The notes under the pieces were generated by a model. That model was not told the origin of the DNA and ran no database searches. It was given only the letters and a program-made list of their open reading frames with translations. A DNA stretch of 55,254 nucleotides. Origin: Bacillota bacterium (GTDB lineage Bacteria; Bacillota; Clostridia; Christensenellales; UBA1242). The stretch covers positions 1-55,254 of the forward strand of contig WRCD01000001.1 in NCBI GenBank assembly GCA_009784185.1, written 5' to 3'. A program made the translations under genes and the position numbers. This document shows positions 16,885 through 27,864 of the stretch, piece by piece (positions within the stretch are counted from its first letter, which is position 1; every line of letters starts with the position of its first letter).

Positions 16885-17127
16885 AAAAATTCCTCACTTT
16901 AATAATTTTTATTAATTAATAGTTTAACAGTAATAATATATATAGCCTGTTAATACGTTTACAACTTGTTTTCTTGTTTGTATTAAAACCAGATAAAACC
17001 AGCACAAACTCATTGTAGATAAACACCTAAAATATGTAGATAAGTTTTTAAAACAATTCACAAAACATTAAATTAATGTGGGTAAGTGGCGTAATTATGT
17101 GCACAAGCCTGCTAAAACGTTTTTAAT
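16885..17127. other. Candidate oriC: phased DnaA-box-like sites and AT-rich unwinding stretch
   Basis: In the dnaA-dnaN gap, 9-mers close to TGTGGATAA (the complement of the DnaA box) occur at 17014 (TGTAGATAA), 17035 (TGTAGATAA), 17077 (TGTGGGTAA) and 17098 (TGTGCACAA). Start-to-start spacings are 21, 42 and 21 bp. Each is one or a few mismatches from consensus. Next to them (16895-16950) lies an almost pure A/T stretch suited to unwinding. Bacillus-type origins also place the unwinding element in this gap. Confidence 0.65.
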
Positions 17128-18492
17128 TTAAGAATAAGGAGTAGATACCAACATATTTCTAATATCGTTTATAGCGGTCTTTAATTTGTTGTTTTTTCGT
17201 ATACCATCTGTTATTTTATCTCTTGCATGAATTACGGTGGTGTGGTCGCGCGCAAAGATTTTTCCAATACTGGTTAACGGGATATCTAAAAGCTCGGTCA
17301 TTAAATACATACATATCATTCTTGGGTCCACAATCTCTTTGTTTTTCTTTTTACCCATTAAATCAGATTTGTTTACATTGTAATATTTACATACAACATC
17401 AATAATTTTATCCGCGGTGATATTTTCTTTTGCGTTGGATATTTCATATTTAAGGGCTTCATGTGCGTGTTCTATGCCTGCTTTGTTTTTACCGCTTAAG
17501 CCTGCATAAAAACAAACCTTACTAAGCACACCCTCCATTTCACGGATATTGCTTTCTATTTTTTCCGCAATAAAATAATAAACCGCATCATCCGCATTCC
17601 AACCCTCTACCAGTGCCTTCTTTTGTAAAATTGCCACACGTGTTTCAAAATCCGGGCTGCCTATGTCTTGCAGCAACCCGCTTGCAAATCTCGAACGCAG
17701 CCGCTCTTCAAGCGTAGCTATTTCTTTTGGGGGCCTGTCGGATGTAATTATAATCTGCCGCCCCGCCTGGTGCAATTCGTTGAATGTGTGGAAAAACTCT
17801 TCCTGTGTGCCGGTTTTGTTTGATATAAACTGGATATCATCCACCATAAGCACATCGCTGTTGCGGTATTTATCTCTAAAAGCCGTTACATCTTTGCCAA
17901 ACCGCATTGCATCAATATAGTCGTTGGTAAACCTTTCACAAGTGACATAAGTAATTTTTAACTGTGAATTTTTCTCCCTTAGGTAATTTCCTATTGCGTG
18001 CAGGATATGTGTTTTACCAAGTCCGGCGCCGCCGTATATAAACAAGGGGTTAAACTTTTTTGCAAGGTCGTTTGCCACCGAGTATGCGGCGGCATATACT
18101 ACCTGGTTGCTTTTTCCTACAACAAAGTTTTCGAATGTAAATTTGGGGTTAAACTCATATGAGTACAAAACATTGTCTTTTGCTATTGCGGAGGCGGGTT
18201 CGCCGGCCTTTTTTCTGGCTTTTAGGTACTCATCTTTCTGGGCTTCGTTAAGCAGTTTAAAACTGGTGCAGCCCAAATACTGGTTTATTGCGCCGTTTAT
18301 GGCTGCCGAGTGGTTGCTTGCTATCTGGGTTATTGCCATATCGCTTGGGCTGACCAGATACAACAGCTGCCCGTTTTTTTCAAGCGGTGTTAATGATTTC
18401 ACCCACAAATCAAAACTAACCGCAGTTAGTTCGCGCTCAAGCTGGCCTAAGGCTTCGGCCCAATTCTTTTTTTCCGCATCAGATAAAAACAT
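17128..18492 (-). CDS. dnaA: Chromosomal replication initiator DnaA
   Basis: 454 residues. Domain I covers about 1-80. The AAA+ domain carries Walker A GGAGLGKTH (about 154-162) and Walker B VLMVDDIQFI (about 215). The DNA-binding domain IV ends with the signature RDHTTVIHA (about 418). DnaA binds oriC boxes and melts the origin. The promoter TTGACT-17-TAGAAT ends 8 nt before the ATG and there is no Shine-Dalgarno sequence, so the mRNA is nearly or wholly leaderless. The gene is transcribed away from recF, opposite to the usual arrangement. Confidence 0.98.
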   Translation of the reverse strand: MFLSDAEKKNWAEALGQLERELTAVSFDLWVKSLTPLEKNGQLLYLVSPSDMAITQIASNHSAAINGAINQYLGCTSFKLLNEAQKDEYLKARKKAGEPASAIAKDNVLYSYEFNPKFTFENFVVGKSNQVVYAAAYSVANDLAKKFNPLFIYGGAGLGKTHILHAIGNYLREKNSQLKITYVTCERFTNDYIDAMRFGKDVTAFRDKYRNSDVLMVDDIQFISNKTGTQEEFFHTFNELHQAGRQIIITSDRPPKEIATLEERLRSRFASGLLQDIGSPDFETRVAILQKKALVEGWNADDAVYYFIAEKIESNIREMEGVLSKVCFYAGLSGKNKAGIEHAHEALKYEISNAKENITADKIIDVVCKYYNVNKSDLMGKKKNKEIVDPRMICMYLMTELLDIPLTSIGKIFARDHTTVIHARDKITDGIRKNNKLKTAINDIRNMLVSTPYS

Positions 18493-18500
18493 AATACTTA

Positions 18501-18529
18501 ATTCTAGCCCAAAAACAGTTAAAAGTCAA
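18501..18529 (-). promoter_or_regulatory. dnaA promoter (near-leaderless)
   Basis: Minus strand TTGACT (18524-18529), 17 bp, TAGAAT (18501-18506). The A of the dnaA start codon is at 18492, leaving 0-2 nt of leader. Confidence 0.65.
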
Positions 18530-18560
18530 ACAAACAATACCTTTATATTAGACATAAAGT

Positions 18561-18590
18561 TTGCGGGATTCCTAGGGTGTGTGGTATAAT
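18561..18590 (+). promoter_or_regulatory. recF promoter (leaderless GTG)
   Basis: TTGCGG (18561-18566), 18 bp, TATAAT (18585-18590). The +1 expected at 18597 is the G of the GTG start. The promoter is divergent from the dnaA promoter, within 100 bp. Confidence 0.65.
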
Positions 18591-18596
18591 CTGTTT

Positions 18597-19709
18597 GTGC
18601 AGATAAAAACACTTGAGCTAACAAACTTCAGAAACTATTCATCCGCCCGTTTAAATTTAGACGGCGGGCTTAATGTTTTAATAGGAAAAAACGCCCAGGG
18701 CAAAACCAACCTGCTGGAAAGTATATACTTTGCCGGGCTTGGCCATTCCGCGCGGACACCAAGAGAAAAGGAATTAATAAAGTGGGAGACGGCCCTGGCC
18801 AGGGTAAAAGCGGCTTTATTGCGGCGTGACGGCGAGCGCAGCATAGAAATGATTTTGCCGAATTCGGGCAAAAAAACGGTTAAGATAAACAATCTTCCGA
18901 TAAAGCGCTTGGGCGAGCTTATGGGAGAGCTGCCGCTTGTGTATTTCTCGCCTGATGAATTGAGGCTTGTAAAAGAGGCGCCGAGTGATAGGCGCAGGTT
19001 TTTGGATATAGATATCAGTCAGTTAAGTAAAGTTTATTTCTACTCATTGCAGCGGTACAACAAGATTCTGGCACAGCGCAACGCGCTGCTTAAACAAAAA
19101 AAGGATAAAGTTACCACAAAACAAACCATATCTATATGGAACGAAGCTTTAGCTAAAAACGGGGCGAATGTAATCTTAGCGCGGCTTCAGTTTTTGAATG
19201 AGCTAAAAATTCAAGCGGCTAAAATTCATGCCAAGCTTACGAATAATAAGGAGAAGCTTGAAATTTTTTATAGTGGGCTTGTTGGCGGCGCGGCCGGCGA
19301 GCTTGTGGAAAAGTTGCAGGCGGCTTATGTAAAAAGCTTTGAAAAAGACTACGAGCTTGGGTTTACAACAGTTGGCCCGCACAGGGACGATTTAATTTTA
19401 AAAGTAAACGGCGCAGACATACGCGCATACGGCAGCCAGGGCCAGCAGCGCACGGCGGCACTCAGCCTGAAGCTGGCCGAGCTTGAAATATTTAAAGCGC
19501 AATACGGCGAATATCCTGTGCTGCTGCTGGATGATGTGCTGAGTGAACTGGACGAGACCAGAGCCAACCAATTGCTAAAAGCCATTAATGGGATTCAGAC
19601 AATACTTACCTGCACAAGTTTTAACTATAAAGTGGATTATCCGTACAAACTATTTACCATTGAGGGCGGAAAGATAGCCAAGCAGGAGACGAAGCAAAAT
19701 GGGTATTGA
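18597..19709 (+). CDS. recF: DNA replication/repair ATPase RecF
   Basis: 370 residues from GTG 18597, giving MQIKTLELTNFRNY, the conserved RecF start; an upstream in-frame GTG at 18579 lies inside the promoter. Walker A IGKNAQGKTN (about 29-38), ABC signature GSQGQQRTAALSLKLAE (about 280) and Walker B LLLDDVLSELD (about 308) are visible. RecF loads RecA at gaps with RecO and RecR. The start codon is probably the first base of the transcript. Confidence 0.96.
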   Translation: MQIKTLELTNFRNYSSARLNLDGGLNVLIGKNAQGKTNLLESIYFAGLGHSARTPREKELIKWETALARVKAALLRRDGERSIEMILPNSGKKTVKINNLPIKRLGELMGELPLVYFSPDELRLVKEAPSDRRRFLDIDISQLSKVYFYSLQRYNKILAQRNALLKQKKDKVTTKQTISIWNEALAKNGANVILARLQFLNELKIQAAKIHAKLTNNKEKLEIFYSGLVGGAAGELVEKLQAAYVKSFEKDYELGFTTVGPHRDDLILKVNGADIRAYGSQGQQRTAALSLKLAELEIFKAQYGEYPVLLLDDVLSELDETRANQLLKAINGIQTILTCTSFNYKVDYPYKLFTIEGGKIAKQETKQNGY

Positions 19710-19734
19710 CAGCCTCCTAACCCCATGCTATACT
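19706..19734 (+). promoter_or_regulatory. Promoter of the tandem paralogue operon
   Basis: TTGACA (19706-19711), 17 bp, TATACT (19729-19734). The -35 overlaps the recF stop codon. Confidence 0.75.
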
Positions 19735-19767
19735 TAAACCATAACACACAAGGGAGAAAAACAACCC

Positions 19768-20454
19768 ATGGTAACATTTAACGAGAAGGCGGTGCTTCCC
19801 AAAAAACTAATGAGCATGGTAAAAGCAGGTATGGCCGAGGGAGTGCCTGTAGAGTTTTTAAGGCCTGAGGGCAAAACAAAAGAGAAAACCCAGAGAGGCT
19901 ACTTTTATGTAACAAAAGAAAATGCTGAGGTTGTTCATATAGGTGAACCAGGCAGTATGCCGCCGTCGAAAAGGGGCGAAGCGCTCTGCCAAGGCGAGTG
20001 GTTTGTGCAAGCTTGTCTTTATTGGTCGAACGAAATAGAGTCGTATGTTTATACCGAAAATGGTGAAATGGTTGGTTTACCCAATTTTATTTATCTGGGC
20101 AAAGAAATCCCACACGGTCCTACCTCGTATGCGCTTTTGCTGCCTAGTGAAATTAAAAACGAAAAACTTTTATCAACACTATTTGATGCGCGGCTTGCAT
20201 TAGAAGAAAAGACACACACGAACAATACCAAAGCAATTGGAACCACCGAAGCAATTAAAAACCGATATGAAAAACGGCGCAAGGAATTGGAGTCAAAGCT
20301 TAATTGTTTACCACAAGAGAAGGTAAATGCAATAGGCGAAGCCAACAACAAGCGCGATGCAGAAGAAAAACGCTATAACACTTTAGTTGGTTCGCTAACT
20401 ACTGCTAAAGAAGCCGCAATAGCCAACGCCGATACCGGAATGAAAAAGGGTTAA
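19768..20454 (+). CDS. Tandem paralogue 1 of an unknown family
   Basis: 228 residues, no recognised family. The N-terminal half is mixed alpha/beta and not obviously shared. A middle motif IKNEKLLSTLFDARLALEE (about 135-153) is followed by a charged coiled-coil-like region (RYEKRRKELESKL, about 175-188, then NKRDAEEKRYN), and the protein ends DTGMKKG. All these elements recur in the next two genes. It has its own promoter and AAGGGAG before the ATG. Inserted between recF and gyrB. Confidence 0.75.
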   Translation: MVTFNEKAVLPKKLMSMVKAGMAEGVPVEFLRPEGKTKEKTQRGYFYVTKENAEVVHIGEPGSMPPSKRGEALCQGEWFVQACLYWSNEIESYVYTENGEMVGLPNFIYLGKEIPHGPTSYALLLPSEIKNEKLLSTLFDARLALEEKTHTNNTKAIGTTEAIKNRYEKRRKELESKLNCLPQEKVNAIGEANNKRDAEEKRYNTLVGSLTTAKEAAIANADTGMKKG

Positions 20455-20465
20455 GGAGAAACAAA

Positions 20466-21083
20466 ATGACAACGCTGTTGAAATGGCAGAAATTGGGGCT
20501 GGCTGAAAAAGTGGAGATAAAGATTGATTCACGTGACGACCGTCTTCGGTTTGAAAAAGATAGCGGAGGCTTTTCGTTCTGGGGCCAAGTGAGAGCGGTT
20601 GACTCAAAAGGCTATATTTGGGCAACTCCAGACAACGCATTTTTGGAAGATGAAGAAATGGATGGCATGGGAGACTTGTATATTGCCATTGATGCCGATT
20701 CCGAGTGTGGTCTCTGTTCGGAAGTTTATGGCAAGTTAGTTTCTGCCAGATGTATTATTCACCTATCCCTCAAAGAGTTTAAGAACGCTAAGCTAGTAGA
20801 GGCGTTGTTTGCAAAAAGGCTTGAGCTTGAAAAAGAAAAACATGAAACCCGCCAAGCAAGGCTTCCTCGCTCTGAAGACATACTGTCTAGATATGCAGCC
20901 CGAAGAAAGGAATTGGAAATAGAGCTTAACGGGTTATCGGCTCAGGAAGCGCTTGCGGTTAAAACAGGGGTTGTCACCCAAGATGCCGAAAACAACCGCT
21001 ACAACAACAGTGTTAAAGAATTAAACGCCAAAAGGGTGAAAGAAGTTGAAGCGCGAAGCGACACAGGAATGAAAAAGGGTTAA
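20466..21083 (+). CDS. Tandem paralogue 2 of an unknown family
   Basis: 205 residues. The shared elements are FKNAKLVEALFAKRLELEKEKH (as two adjacent blocks, about 105-126), RYAARRKELEIEL (about 140-152), an Asp-Ala-Glu-x-x-Arg-Tyr-Asn segment and an identical DTGMKKG end. The N-terminal half is divergent and acidic. It follows paralogue 1 by 11 bp with AAGGAG, so it is the same operon. Unknown function. Confidence 0.75.
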   Translation: MTTLLKWQKLGLAEKVEIKIDSRDDRLRFEKDSGGFSFWGQVRAVDSKGYIWATPDNAFLEDEEMDGMGDLYIAIDADSECGLCSEVYGKLVSARCIIHLSLKEFKNAKLVEALFAKRLELEKEKHETRQARLPRSEDILSRYAARRKELEIELNGLSAQEALAVKTGVVTQDAENNRYNNSVKELNAKRVKEVEARSDTGMKKG

Positions 21084-21093
21084 GGAGAAAGGA

Positions 21094-21834
21094 ATGCTGC
21101 CGGACGGAAGAATGTGTCATAAGGAAAACCCACTGGATGAGGAATGGTCTATACTCCAGAAAAAGCTGTCCGAGAGAATAAAGGAAGGGCTGGCAGAAGA
21201 GGTAGCACTGGAGTTTTTGGAGTATGAACTGCGCAGGGTGGAGTTTTATTACGTAAACTCTACGCCGAAAAAGCCGGAAACAATTTCTGTGTACATCACA
21301 CCGGATACCGCTCGGCTGGTTTATCCGTCTGAACGGGACATAGAAGTTTTAGGTGCTTTCTACAAGCTGGATAAAAAGGCGGCATCTGGCCTTGACTCAC
21401 TTGACCCGTTTGTTTTAGCAAAACTTTCGTATGACCTGGGAATGGCGCTTGCTTATTCAACAGACAGGCCCCAGTATTGCGCTAGAGTAGAAAAGGCTCC
21501 TCCTGTGCTTATTCCACTGAACAAAATCAGAAATGAGAAACTGGTGAAGGCGTTATTTGAATCGAAACTGGACTTGGAAGAGGCAAAACACAAGGAGGCT
21601 TGGGCGGGCTTAGAGTTTACGGCAGCAATAATGGAACGATATGCCCACAGAAAGGAAGCGCTTGAGACAGAACTGAAAAGCTTGGAACAAAACCGCGACC
21701 AAGAAGTAAAAGAGAGCATTAATAAACAAGCTGCCGAGAAACAGCGTTATGACGGCAAGTTTACCGATTTGACTATGCGGATGCGTTACGAAACCAAAGT
21801 AAGGGAAGACGAAGGAATGAAAAAGGATGCTTAA
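21094..21834 (+). CDS. Tandem paralogue 3 of an unknown family
   Basis: 246 residues. IRNEKLVKALFESKLDLEE (about 146-164), RYAHRKEALETEL (about 178-190) and an Ala-x-x-x-Arg-Tyr-Asp segment match the other two. The end is DEGMKKDA rather than DTGMKKG. The N-terminus is longer, with an extra helical segment. AAGGAG lies before ATG 21094, again after a 10-bp gap. A weak hairpin terminator overlaps the stop codon (about 21823-21849). Confidence 0.75.
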   Translation: MLPDGRMCHKENPLDEEWSILQKKLSERIKEGLAEEVALEFLEYELRRVEFYYVNSTPKKPETISVYITPDTARLVYPSERDIEVLGAFYKLDKKAASGLDSLDPFVLAKLSYDLGMALAYSTDRPQYCARVEKAPPVLIPLNKIRNEKLVKALFESKLDLEEAKHKEAWAGLEFTAAIMERYAHRKEALETELKSLEQNRDQEVKESINKQAAEKQRYDGKFTDLTMRMRYETKVREDEGMKKDA

Positions 21835-21856
21835 AAGGCGTCTTTTTTGTTTGAAA

Positions 21857-21896
21857 CCACCCCGCCCTAGCGGGCACCCCTCCAAGGAGGGGAGTT
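21857..21896. repeat. Type A repeat, single, inverted orientation (A2)
   Basis: CCACCCCGCCC-TAG-CGGGC and then ACCCCTCC-AA-GGAGGGGAG. It sits just after paralogue 3. The rest of the 361-bp gap before gyrB holds a gyrB promoter (TATAAT 22017-22022) and the paired repeat A3. Confidence 0.8.
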
Positions 21897-22016
21897 TTAT
21901 AGAGCCAATCGTCGTGGGGAGATACTACATATGGGGTGTTTGTTTAAATTTGAGCCTTTTGCGGGGCTAAAATAAAGTTTCTTTAATTTTTGCTTCCAAT
22001 CCGGAATAGAATATGG

Positions 22017-22022
22017 TATAAT
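22017..22022 (+). promoter_or_regulatory. gyrB -10 element
   Basis: TATAAT with TTCCAA 17 bp upstream (weak -35). It gives a leader of about 170 nt that contains the whole paired repeat A3. Confidence 0.5.
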
Positions 22023-22042
22023 ATTGCCAGGACTAAAGAGAA

Positions 22043-22162
22043 AATTCCCCCTTGAGCCAAGGGGGTGGCACGAAGTGCCGGGGGTTGTGATAAAAAATAA
22101 ACTTTATCACATACCCCGTCTGCGCCTTTGGCGCATCCACCCCTTTATCTTAAAGGGGAATT
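22043..22162. repeat. Type A inverted pair (A3) in the gyrB leader
   Basis: A left unit (AATTCCCCCTTGAGCC...GGGGGTTGTG) and a right inverted unit (CACATACCCCGTC...AAAGGGGAATT) flank a spacer of about 17 bp. The whole 120 bp can fold back on itself. It is REPIN-like in architecture. Confidence 0.85.
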
Positions 22163-22187
22163 AGTTAGTAACACACGCTATTTATAG

Positions 22188-24116
<1,929 letters not shown>

Positions 24117-24120
24117 TGAG

Positions 24121-24230
24121 AATTCCCCTTTAAGATAAAGGGGTGCCCGAAGGGCGGGGTATGTGACGAAGAAAGAACTATTACCACACCCCGTCGGCTG
24201 ACGCCGCCACCCCTCTTATAGAGGGGAATT
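24121..24230. repeat. Type A inverted pair (A4) between gyrB and gyrA
   Basis: AATTCCCCTTTAAGATAAAG...GGGGTATGTGA, a spacer of about 20 bp, then CACACCCCGTC...AGAGGGGAATT. It starts 4 bp after the gyrB stop codon and ends 16 bp before the gyrA ATG, so it fills almost the entire intergenic region. Confidence 0.88.
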
Positions 24231-24245
24231 ATCAGGAGAACAAAC

Positions 24246-26708
24246 ATGGAAAAAGATGAGTCAATAATTGACAATACCAAAATTATAAAAATGCCGGTGA
24301 TAGACGAAATGAAAAAGTCGTTTATTTCTTATGCAATGGCGGTAAATGTATCGCGGGCAATACCGGACGTGCGTGACGGGCTGAAGCCCGTTCACCGAAG
24401 AATTTTGTATAGCATGAGCGAGCTTGGGCTGTACAACGATAAACCGTACCGCAAATGTGCGCGTATTGTAGGCGATGTGCTGGGCAAATATCACCCGCAC
24501 GGCGACAGTGCGGTTTATGAGGCGCTTGTGCGCCTGGCGCAGGACTTTAGCATACGCGCTCCGCTGGTTGACGGACACGGCAACTTTGGAAGCATAGACG
24601 GCGATCCGGCTGCGGCGCAAAGATACACCGAGGCGCGCCTATCCAAAATATCCGGCGAAATGCTTAGAGATATTGAAAAGGAAAGCATAGATTATTACCC
24701 TAACTTTGACGGAACCTTGCAGCAGCCGACCGTGCTGCCAAGCAGATTCCCAAACCTGCTGGTTAACGGAAGTGAGGGTATTGCGGTTGGCATGGCAACC
24801 AGTATTCCTCCGCACAACCTTGGCGAAGTAATTGACGGCGTGGTTGCGCTAATTGCCAACCCCGACATTGAAATTGACGAACTTATGAATTCTATACCTG
24901 CCCCCGACTACCCTACCGGCGGCATTATTATGGGCAGGCTTGGAGTACGGCAGGCGTATAAGACCGGTACCGGCAAAGTAATTATCCGCAGCAAGGCCGA
25001 AATTGTTGAGGAAAACGGCCGGGCCAGCATTGTTGTAACCGAAATACCGTATCAGGTAAACAAAGCGCGGCTTATAATGAACATTGCCGAACAGGTTAAA
25101 GATAAAAAGCTTGAAGGCATCTCGGACATAAAAGAAGAAAGCGACCGCACCGGTATGCGTATTGTTATTGATGTAAAGCGCGATGCAAATGCTCAGGTGG
25201 TGTTAAACAGTTTATACAAGCACACCCAGCTTCAGACCAGCAACGGAATAATATTTTTAAGCCTGGTTAACAACGAGCCAAAGATACTTAACCTAAAAGA
25301 GATGCTGCATTATTACCTAGAACACCAGAAGCAGATAATAGTCCGCAGAACCAAGTTTGACCTTGAAAAGGCAAAAGAACGCGAGCATATAGTTAAAGGG
25401 CTTGTTATTGCTCTAGCCAGCATTGATGAAGTTATTAAAGTAATTAAAGCCAGCAAAGAGAAGAACGATGCGGCCGAAAAGCTTATGGCAAACTTTAAGT
25501 TAAGCGAAAAACAGGCTGTTGCCATACTTGAAATGCGTCTGCAGAGGCTGACTGCATTAGAAGTTGAAAAGCTGAAAGAAGAGCTGGCAGAGTTAACCAA
25601 ACTTATTGCGGAGCTGGAGTTTATTTTGGCAACCCCTGCTAAAGTGCTGCAAATTATAAACACGGAGCTGACGGAGATAAGGCAAAAGTACACCAGCCCA
25701 AGGCGCACAGAAATAAGCCATAGCATTGGAGACATTGATATAGAAGACCTTATTGACCAGCATGATGTGGTAATATCTCTTACCAATCAGGGCTACGTAA
25801 AGCGCCAGGCGGTTTGTGAATACAAGAGCCAGCACAGGGGCGGAATGGGGGTTGCGGCGCACAAGACTAAAGAAGAAGATTTTGTAAATAATATGTTTGT
25901 GTGTTCATCCCATGACGATTTGTTGTTTTTTACAAGCAAGGGCAGAGTTTACTCTGTAAAAGCATACGAAGTGCCCGAAGCGGCAAGGCAGGCTAAGGGC
26001 AGAGCTATAATCAACCTGTTGCAGTTAGAACATGGCGAACGGGCAACTGCGGTTATCCCGTTGGTTAAATCTGCGGCAGAGGGTGCGCTTATTATGGCAA
26101 CCAGACGCGGCCTGATAAAAAAGACTCCGCTGAGCGAATTTGCACTAATACGCAAGGTTGGAAAGATTGCAATTAAACTTAATGATGACGACGAGCTTAT
26201 TGGAGTAGAAGTTGTAACGGGCAGCAGCGAAGTGCTTATGGCGGCCTGCAGCGGAAAATGCATAAGATTCAGCGAAATCAGAGTGCGCAGCATGGGCAGA
26301 ACCGCGCAAGGCGTAAAGAGTATGCGTCTAGCGGCAGATGATTATATAGTGGATATGTGTGTATTGCGTGACGGTATGGAAATACTCACCATATCCGAAA
26401 ACGGATACGGCAAGCGCAGCAGCCCCGAGGATTACCGCCTGCAAAGCAGAAACGGCATGGGAATAAAAGCGGGAGTGTTTAATGCACAGACAGGCAGGCT
26501 TGTAAGTATTAAACAGGTTACGCCGGAGCATGATATATTGCTTATTGCAGACAGCGGTACAATTATAAGGATATCTGCCGCCAGCATAAGTAAAATAAGC
26601 AGGAACACAAAAGGTGTGCGTATTATGAAGCTTAAAGATACGGCCAAAATTGTAAGCGTAGCAATTACAGAGGCCGAGCCCGCCGAAGTTGAGCCGGCAG
26701 CGGAGTAA
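24246..26708 (+). CDS. gyrA: DNA gyrase subunit A
   Basis: 820 residues. The catalytic Tyr127 lies in [12 protein letters not shown]. The breakage-reunion domain starts with [21 protein letters not shown]. The C-terminal beta-pinwheel contains a GyrA-box-like QHRGGMG (about residue 530), which distinguishes gyrase from ParC. The acidic end ([11 protein letters not shown]) is ordinary. AGGAG precedes the ATG. Probably co-transcribed with gyrB through repeat A4. Confidence 0.98.
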   Translation: MEKDESIIDNTKIIKMPVIDEMKKSFISYAMAVNVSRAIPDVRDGLKPVHRRILYSMSELGLYNDKPYRKCARIVGDVLGKYHPHGDSAVYEALVRLAQDFSIRAPLVDGHGNFGSIDGDPAAAQRYTEARLSKISGEMLRDIEKESIDYYPNFDGTLQQPTVLPSRFPNLLVNGSEGIAVGMATSIPPHNLGEVIDGVVALIANPDIEIDELMNSIPAPDYPTGGIIMGRLGVRQAYKTGTGKVIIRSKAEIVEENGRASIVVTEIPYQVNKARLIMNIAEQVKDKKLEGISDIKEESDRTGMRIVIDVKRDANAQVVLNSLYKHTQLQTSNGIIFLSLVNNEPKILNLKEMLHYYLEHQKQIIVRRTKFDLEKAKEREHIVKGLVIALASIDEVIKVIKASKEKNDAAEKLMANFKLSEKQAVAILEMRLQRLTALEVEKLKEELAELTKLIAELEFILATPAKVLQIINTELTEIRQKYTSPRRTEISHSIGDIDIEDLIDQHDVVISLTNQGYVKRQAVCEYKSQHRGGMGVAAHKTKEEDFVNNMFVCSSHDDLLFFTSKGRVYSVKAYEVPEAARQAKGRAIINLLQLEHGERATAVIPLVKSAAEGALIMATRRGLIKKTPLSEFALIRKVGKIAIKLNDDDELIGVEVVTGSSEVLMAACSGKCIRFSEIRVRSMGRTAQGVKSMRLAADDYIVDMCVLRDGMEILTISENGYGKRSSPEDYRLQSRNGMGIKAGVFNAQTGRLVSIKQVTPEHDILLIADSGTIIRISAASISKISRNTKGVRIMKLKDTAKIVSVAITEAEPAEVEPAAE

Positions 26709-26713
26709 AAACC

Positions 26714-27361
26714 ATGAAGAGTTTGTTAATAAACCCAAAACTTTATTTTGTTGTATGTATGCTCTGCTCTTTTGCTTTATCTGCGCTGTTAATGATTATA
26801 GGCAGCAATCCTTTTACCGACTCATTCAGTTCTATCGGCGCACAATACCGCTGGCTGTTTGCGGCATGGGGAGTTGCGTCCGGCCTGGCAATATTTATTG
26901 GGCTGAGACTGCTTTTAGTTAAACTTGGTATAAAAAACCGCTGGTTTAATCTCGGAATCTTTTTATCCGGTCTTTTGGTGATATTAACAACCGCAATTAT
27001 AGGCGAAGGCGGGCTGCAGGAAGTTAAAGATTTTAGCTGGTGGTGGCATTTGGTAACCGCGGTGCTGTTTTGTGTTTTATCTGTTTCATTGCTTTCGGTT
27101 ACTTTAATAATTAAATTTAAAAAACAGGACAACAGAAACATAACGCTTATATATATAGCTGCTGCGGTTGTAGGAATAGCGGTGCTGCTGATTGATGCAG
27201 TAATTACCGGCTGGGTGGCGGCTTATGCGCAGATACTGTTGATTAACACAAGTTTGATAATTTTGTTTAGCACAAATCTGCTTGAGCGAAATAGCCGTGA
27301 GAAAGTGCCCAGAGGACCGGTTTTTATTGGAGAGATGATTGAGAACGGCGATTTAGATTAA
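26714..27361 (+). CDS. DUF998-like multi-pass membrane protein
   Basis: 215 residues with six hydrophobic segments and a short charged C-terminus ending ENGDLD. The pattern, including IGSNPFTDSFSSIGAQ in the first loop, suggests the DUF998 family. It begins 5 bp after gyrA, so it may be a downstream member of the gyrase operon. Its last codons are duplicated at the end of the next gene. Function unknown. Confidence 0.7.
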   Translation: MKSLLINPKLYFVVCMLCSFALSALLMIIGSNPFTDSFSSIGAQYRWLFAAWGVASGLAIFIGLRLLLVKLGIKNRWFNLGIFLSGLLVILTTAIIGEGGLQEVKDFSWWWHLVTAVLFCVLSVSLLSVTLIIKFKKQDNRNITLIYIAAAVVGIAVLLIDAVITGWVAAYAQILLINTSLIILFSTNLLERNSREKVPRGPVFIGEMIENGDLD

Positions 27362-27370
27362 AAAAAGATA
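27344..27370. repeat. Left direct repeat flanking gene 27468-27857
   Basis: AACGGCGATTTAGATTAAAA followed by AAAGAT. The same 22-bp core recurs at 27839-27864, also covering a gene's last codons (NGDLD stop). In between lie 470 bp with one gene. Confidence 0.75.
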
Positions 27371-27467
27371 GCAGAATCATCGTTCAGAAGCAACACAAAA
27401 ATGCAACAAGCCAGAAAGTTGTGTTGAGGTTTTTGATCATCTGATATATTCTTGATAGAGGTAAAAC

Positions 27468-27857
27468 ATGACTGAAAAAGAAGTTAATGACATATTGGAC
27501 GGTGCAAAGCATAAGGTATGGATGCACCAGACCGAAACCGAGAGAAAACTTGCCAGCAGGCGAATAATGATTCGTGATTTGGAACTTGCACCTTGTTTAT
27601 ACGGTGTAGAGTACATGACAGCGAGAATCGTCGAAATTGACAAAGAGTTTGGAATAACACCGCCTTATAAGTTCAAAGGCGTAGAGTACTTTAAAAAGTT
27701 AAAACAAGCAGAAATTGATGTTTTAAAGAAAAAACTTTTGACCGCCCAAAAAGAAAATCAAGACGAAAAAGAAATTAGAAAATTAGAAAAGCAAATTGCG
27801 GAAGAAACCAATTTCATTGGGTGTCGATTTGGTAAAGAAAACGGCGATTTAGATTAA
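27468..27857 (+). CDS. Unknown coiled-coil protein between direct repeats
   Basis: 129 residues, soluble. The N-terminal half is mixed. Residues about 85-115 are a predicted coiled coil (LLTAQKENQDEKEIRKLEKQ), and the protein ends GKENGDLD. The last five codons lie in the right direct repeat and are identical to those of the preceding membrane protein, so this gene may have been inserted with a regenerated 3' end. Ribosome site AGAGG. A promoter TTGAGG-17-TATTCT (27424-27452) would leave only a very short leader. Confidence 0.6.
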   Translation: MTEKEVNDILDGAKHKVWMHQTETERKLASRRIMIRDLELAPCLYGVEYMTARIVEIDKEFGITPPYKFKGVEYFKKLKQAEIDVLKKKLLTAQKENQDEKEIRKLEKQIAEETNFIGCRFGKENGDLD

Positions 27858-27864
27858 AAAAGAT
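27839..27864. repeat. Right direct repeat flanking gene 27468-27857
   Basis: Second copy of AACGGCGATTTAGATTAAAA + AAGAT, followed directly by a terminator hairpin. Confidence 0.75.

Noticed and set aside
18579..18596. Upstream GTG start for recF
   Set aside because: It overlaps the TATAAT of the promoter; the GTG at 18597 matches the conserved RecF N-terminus and the expected transcription start.
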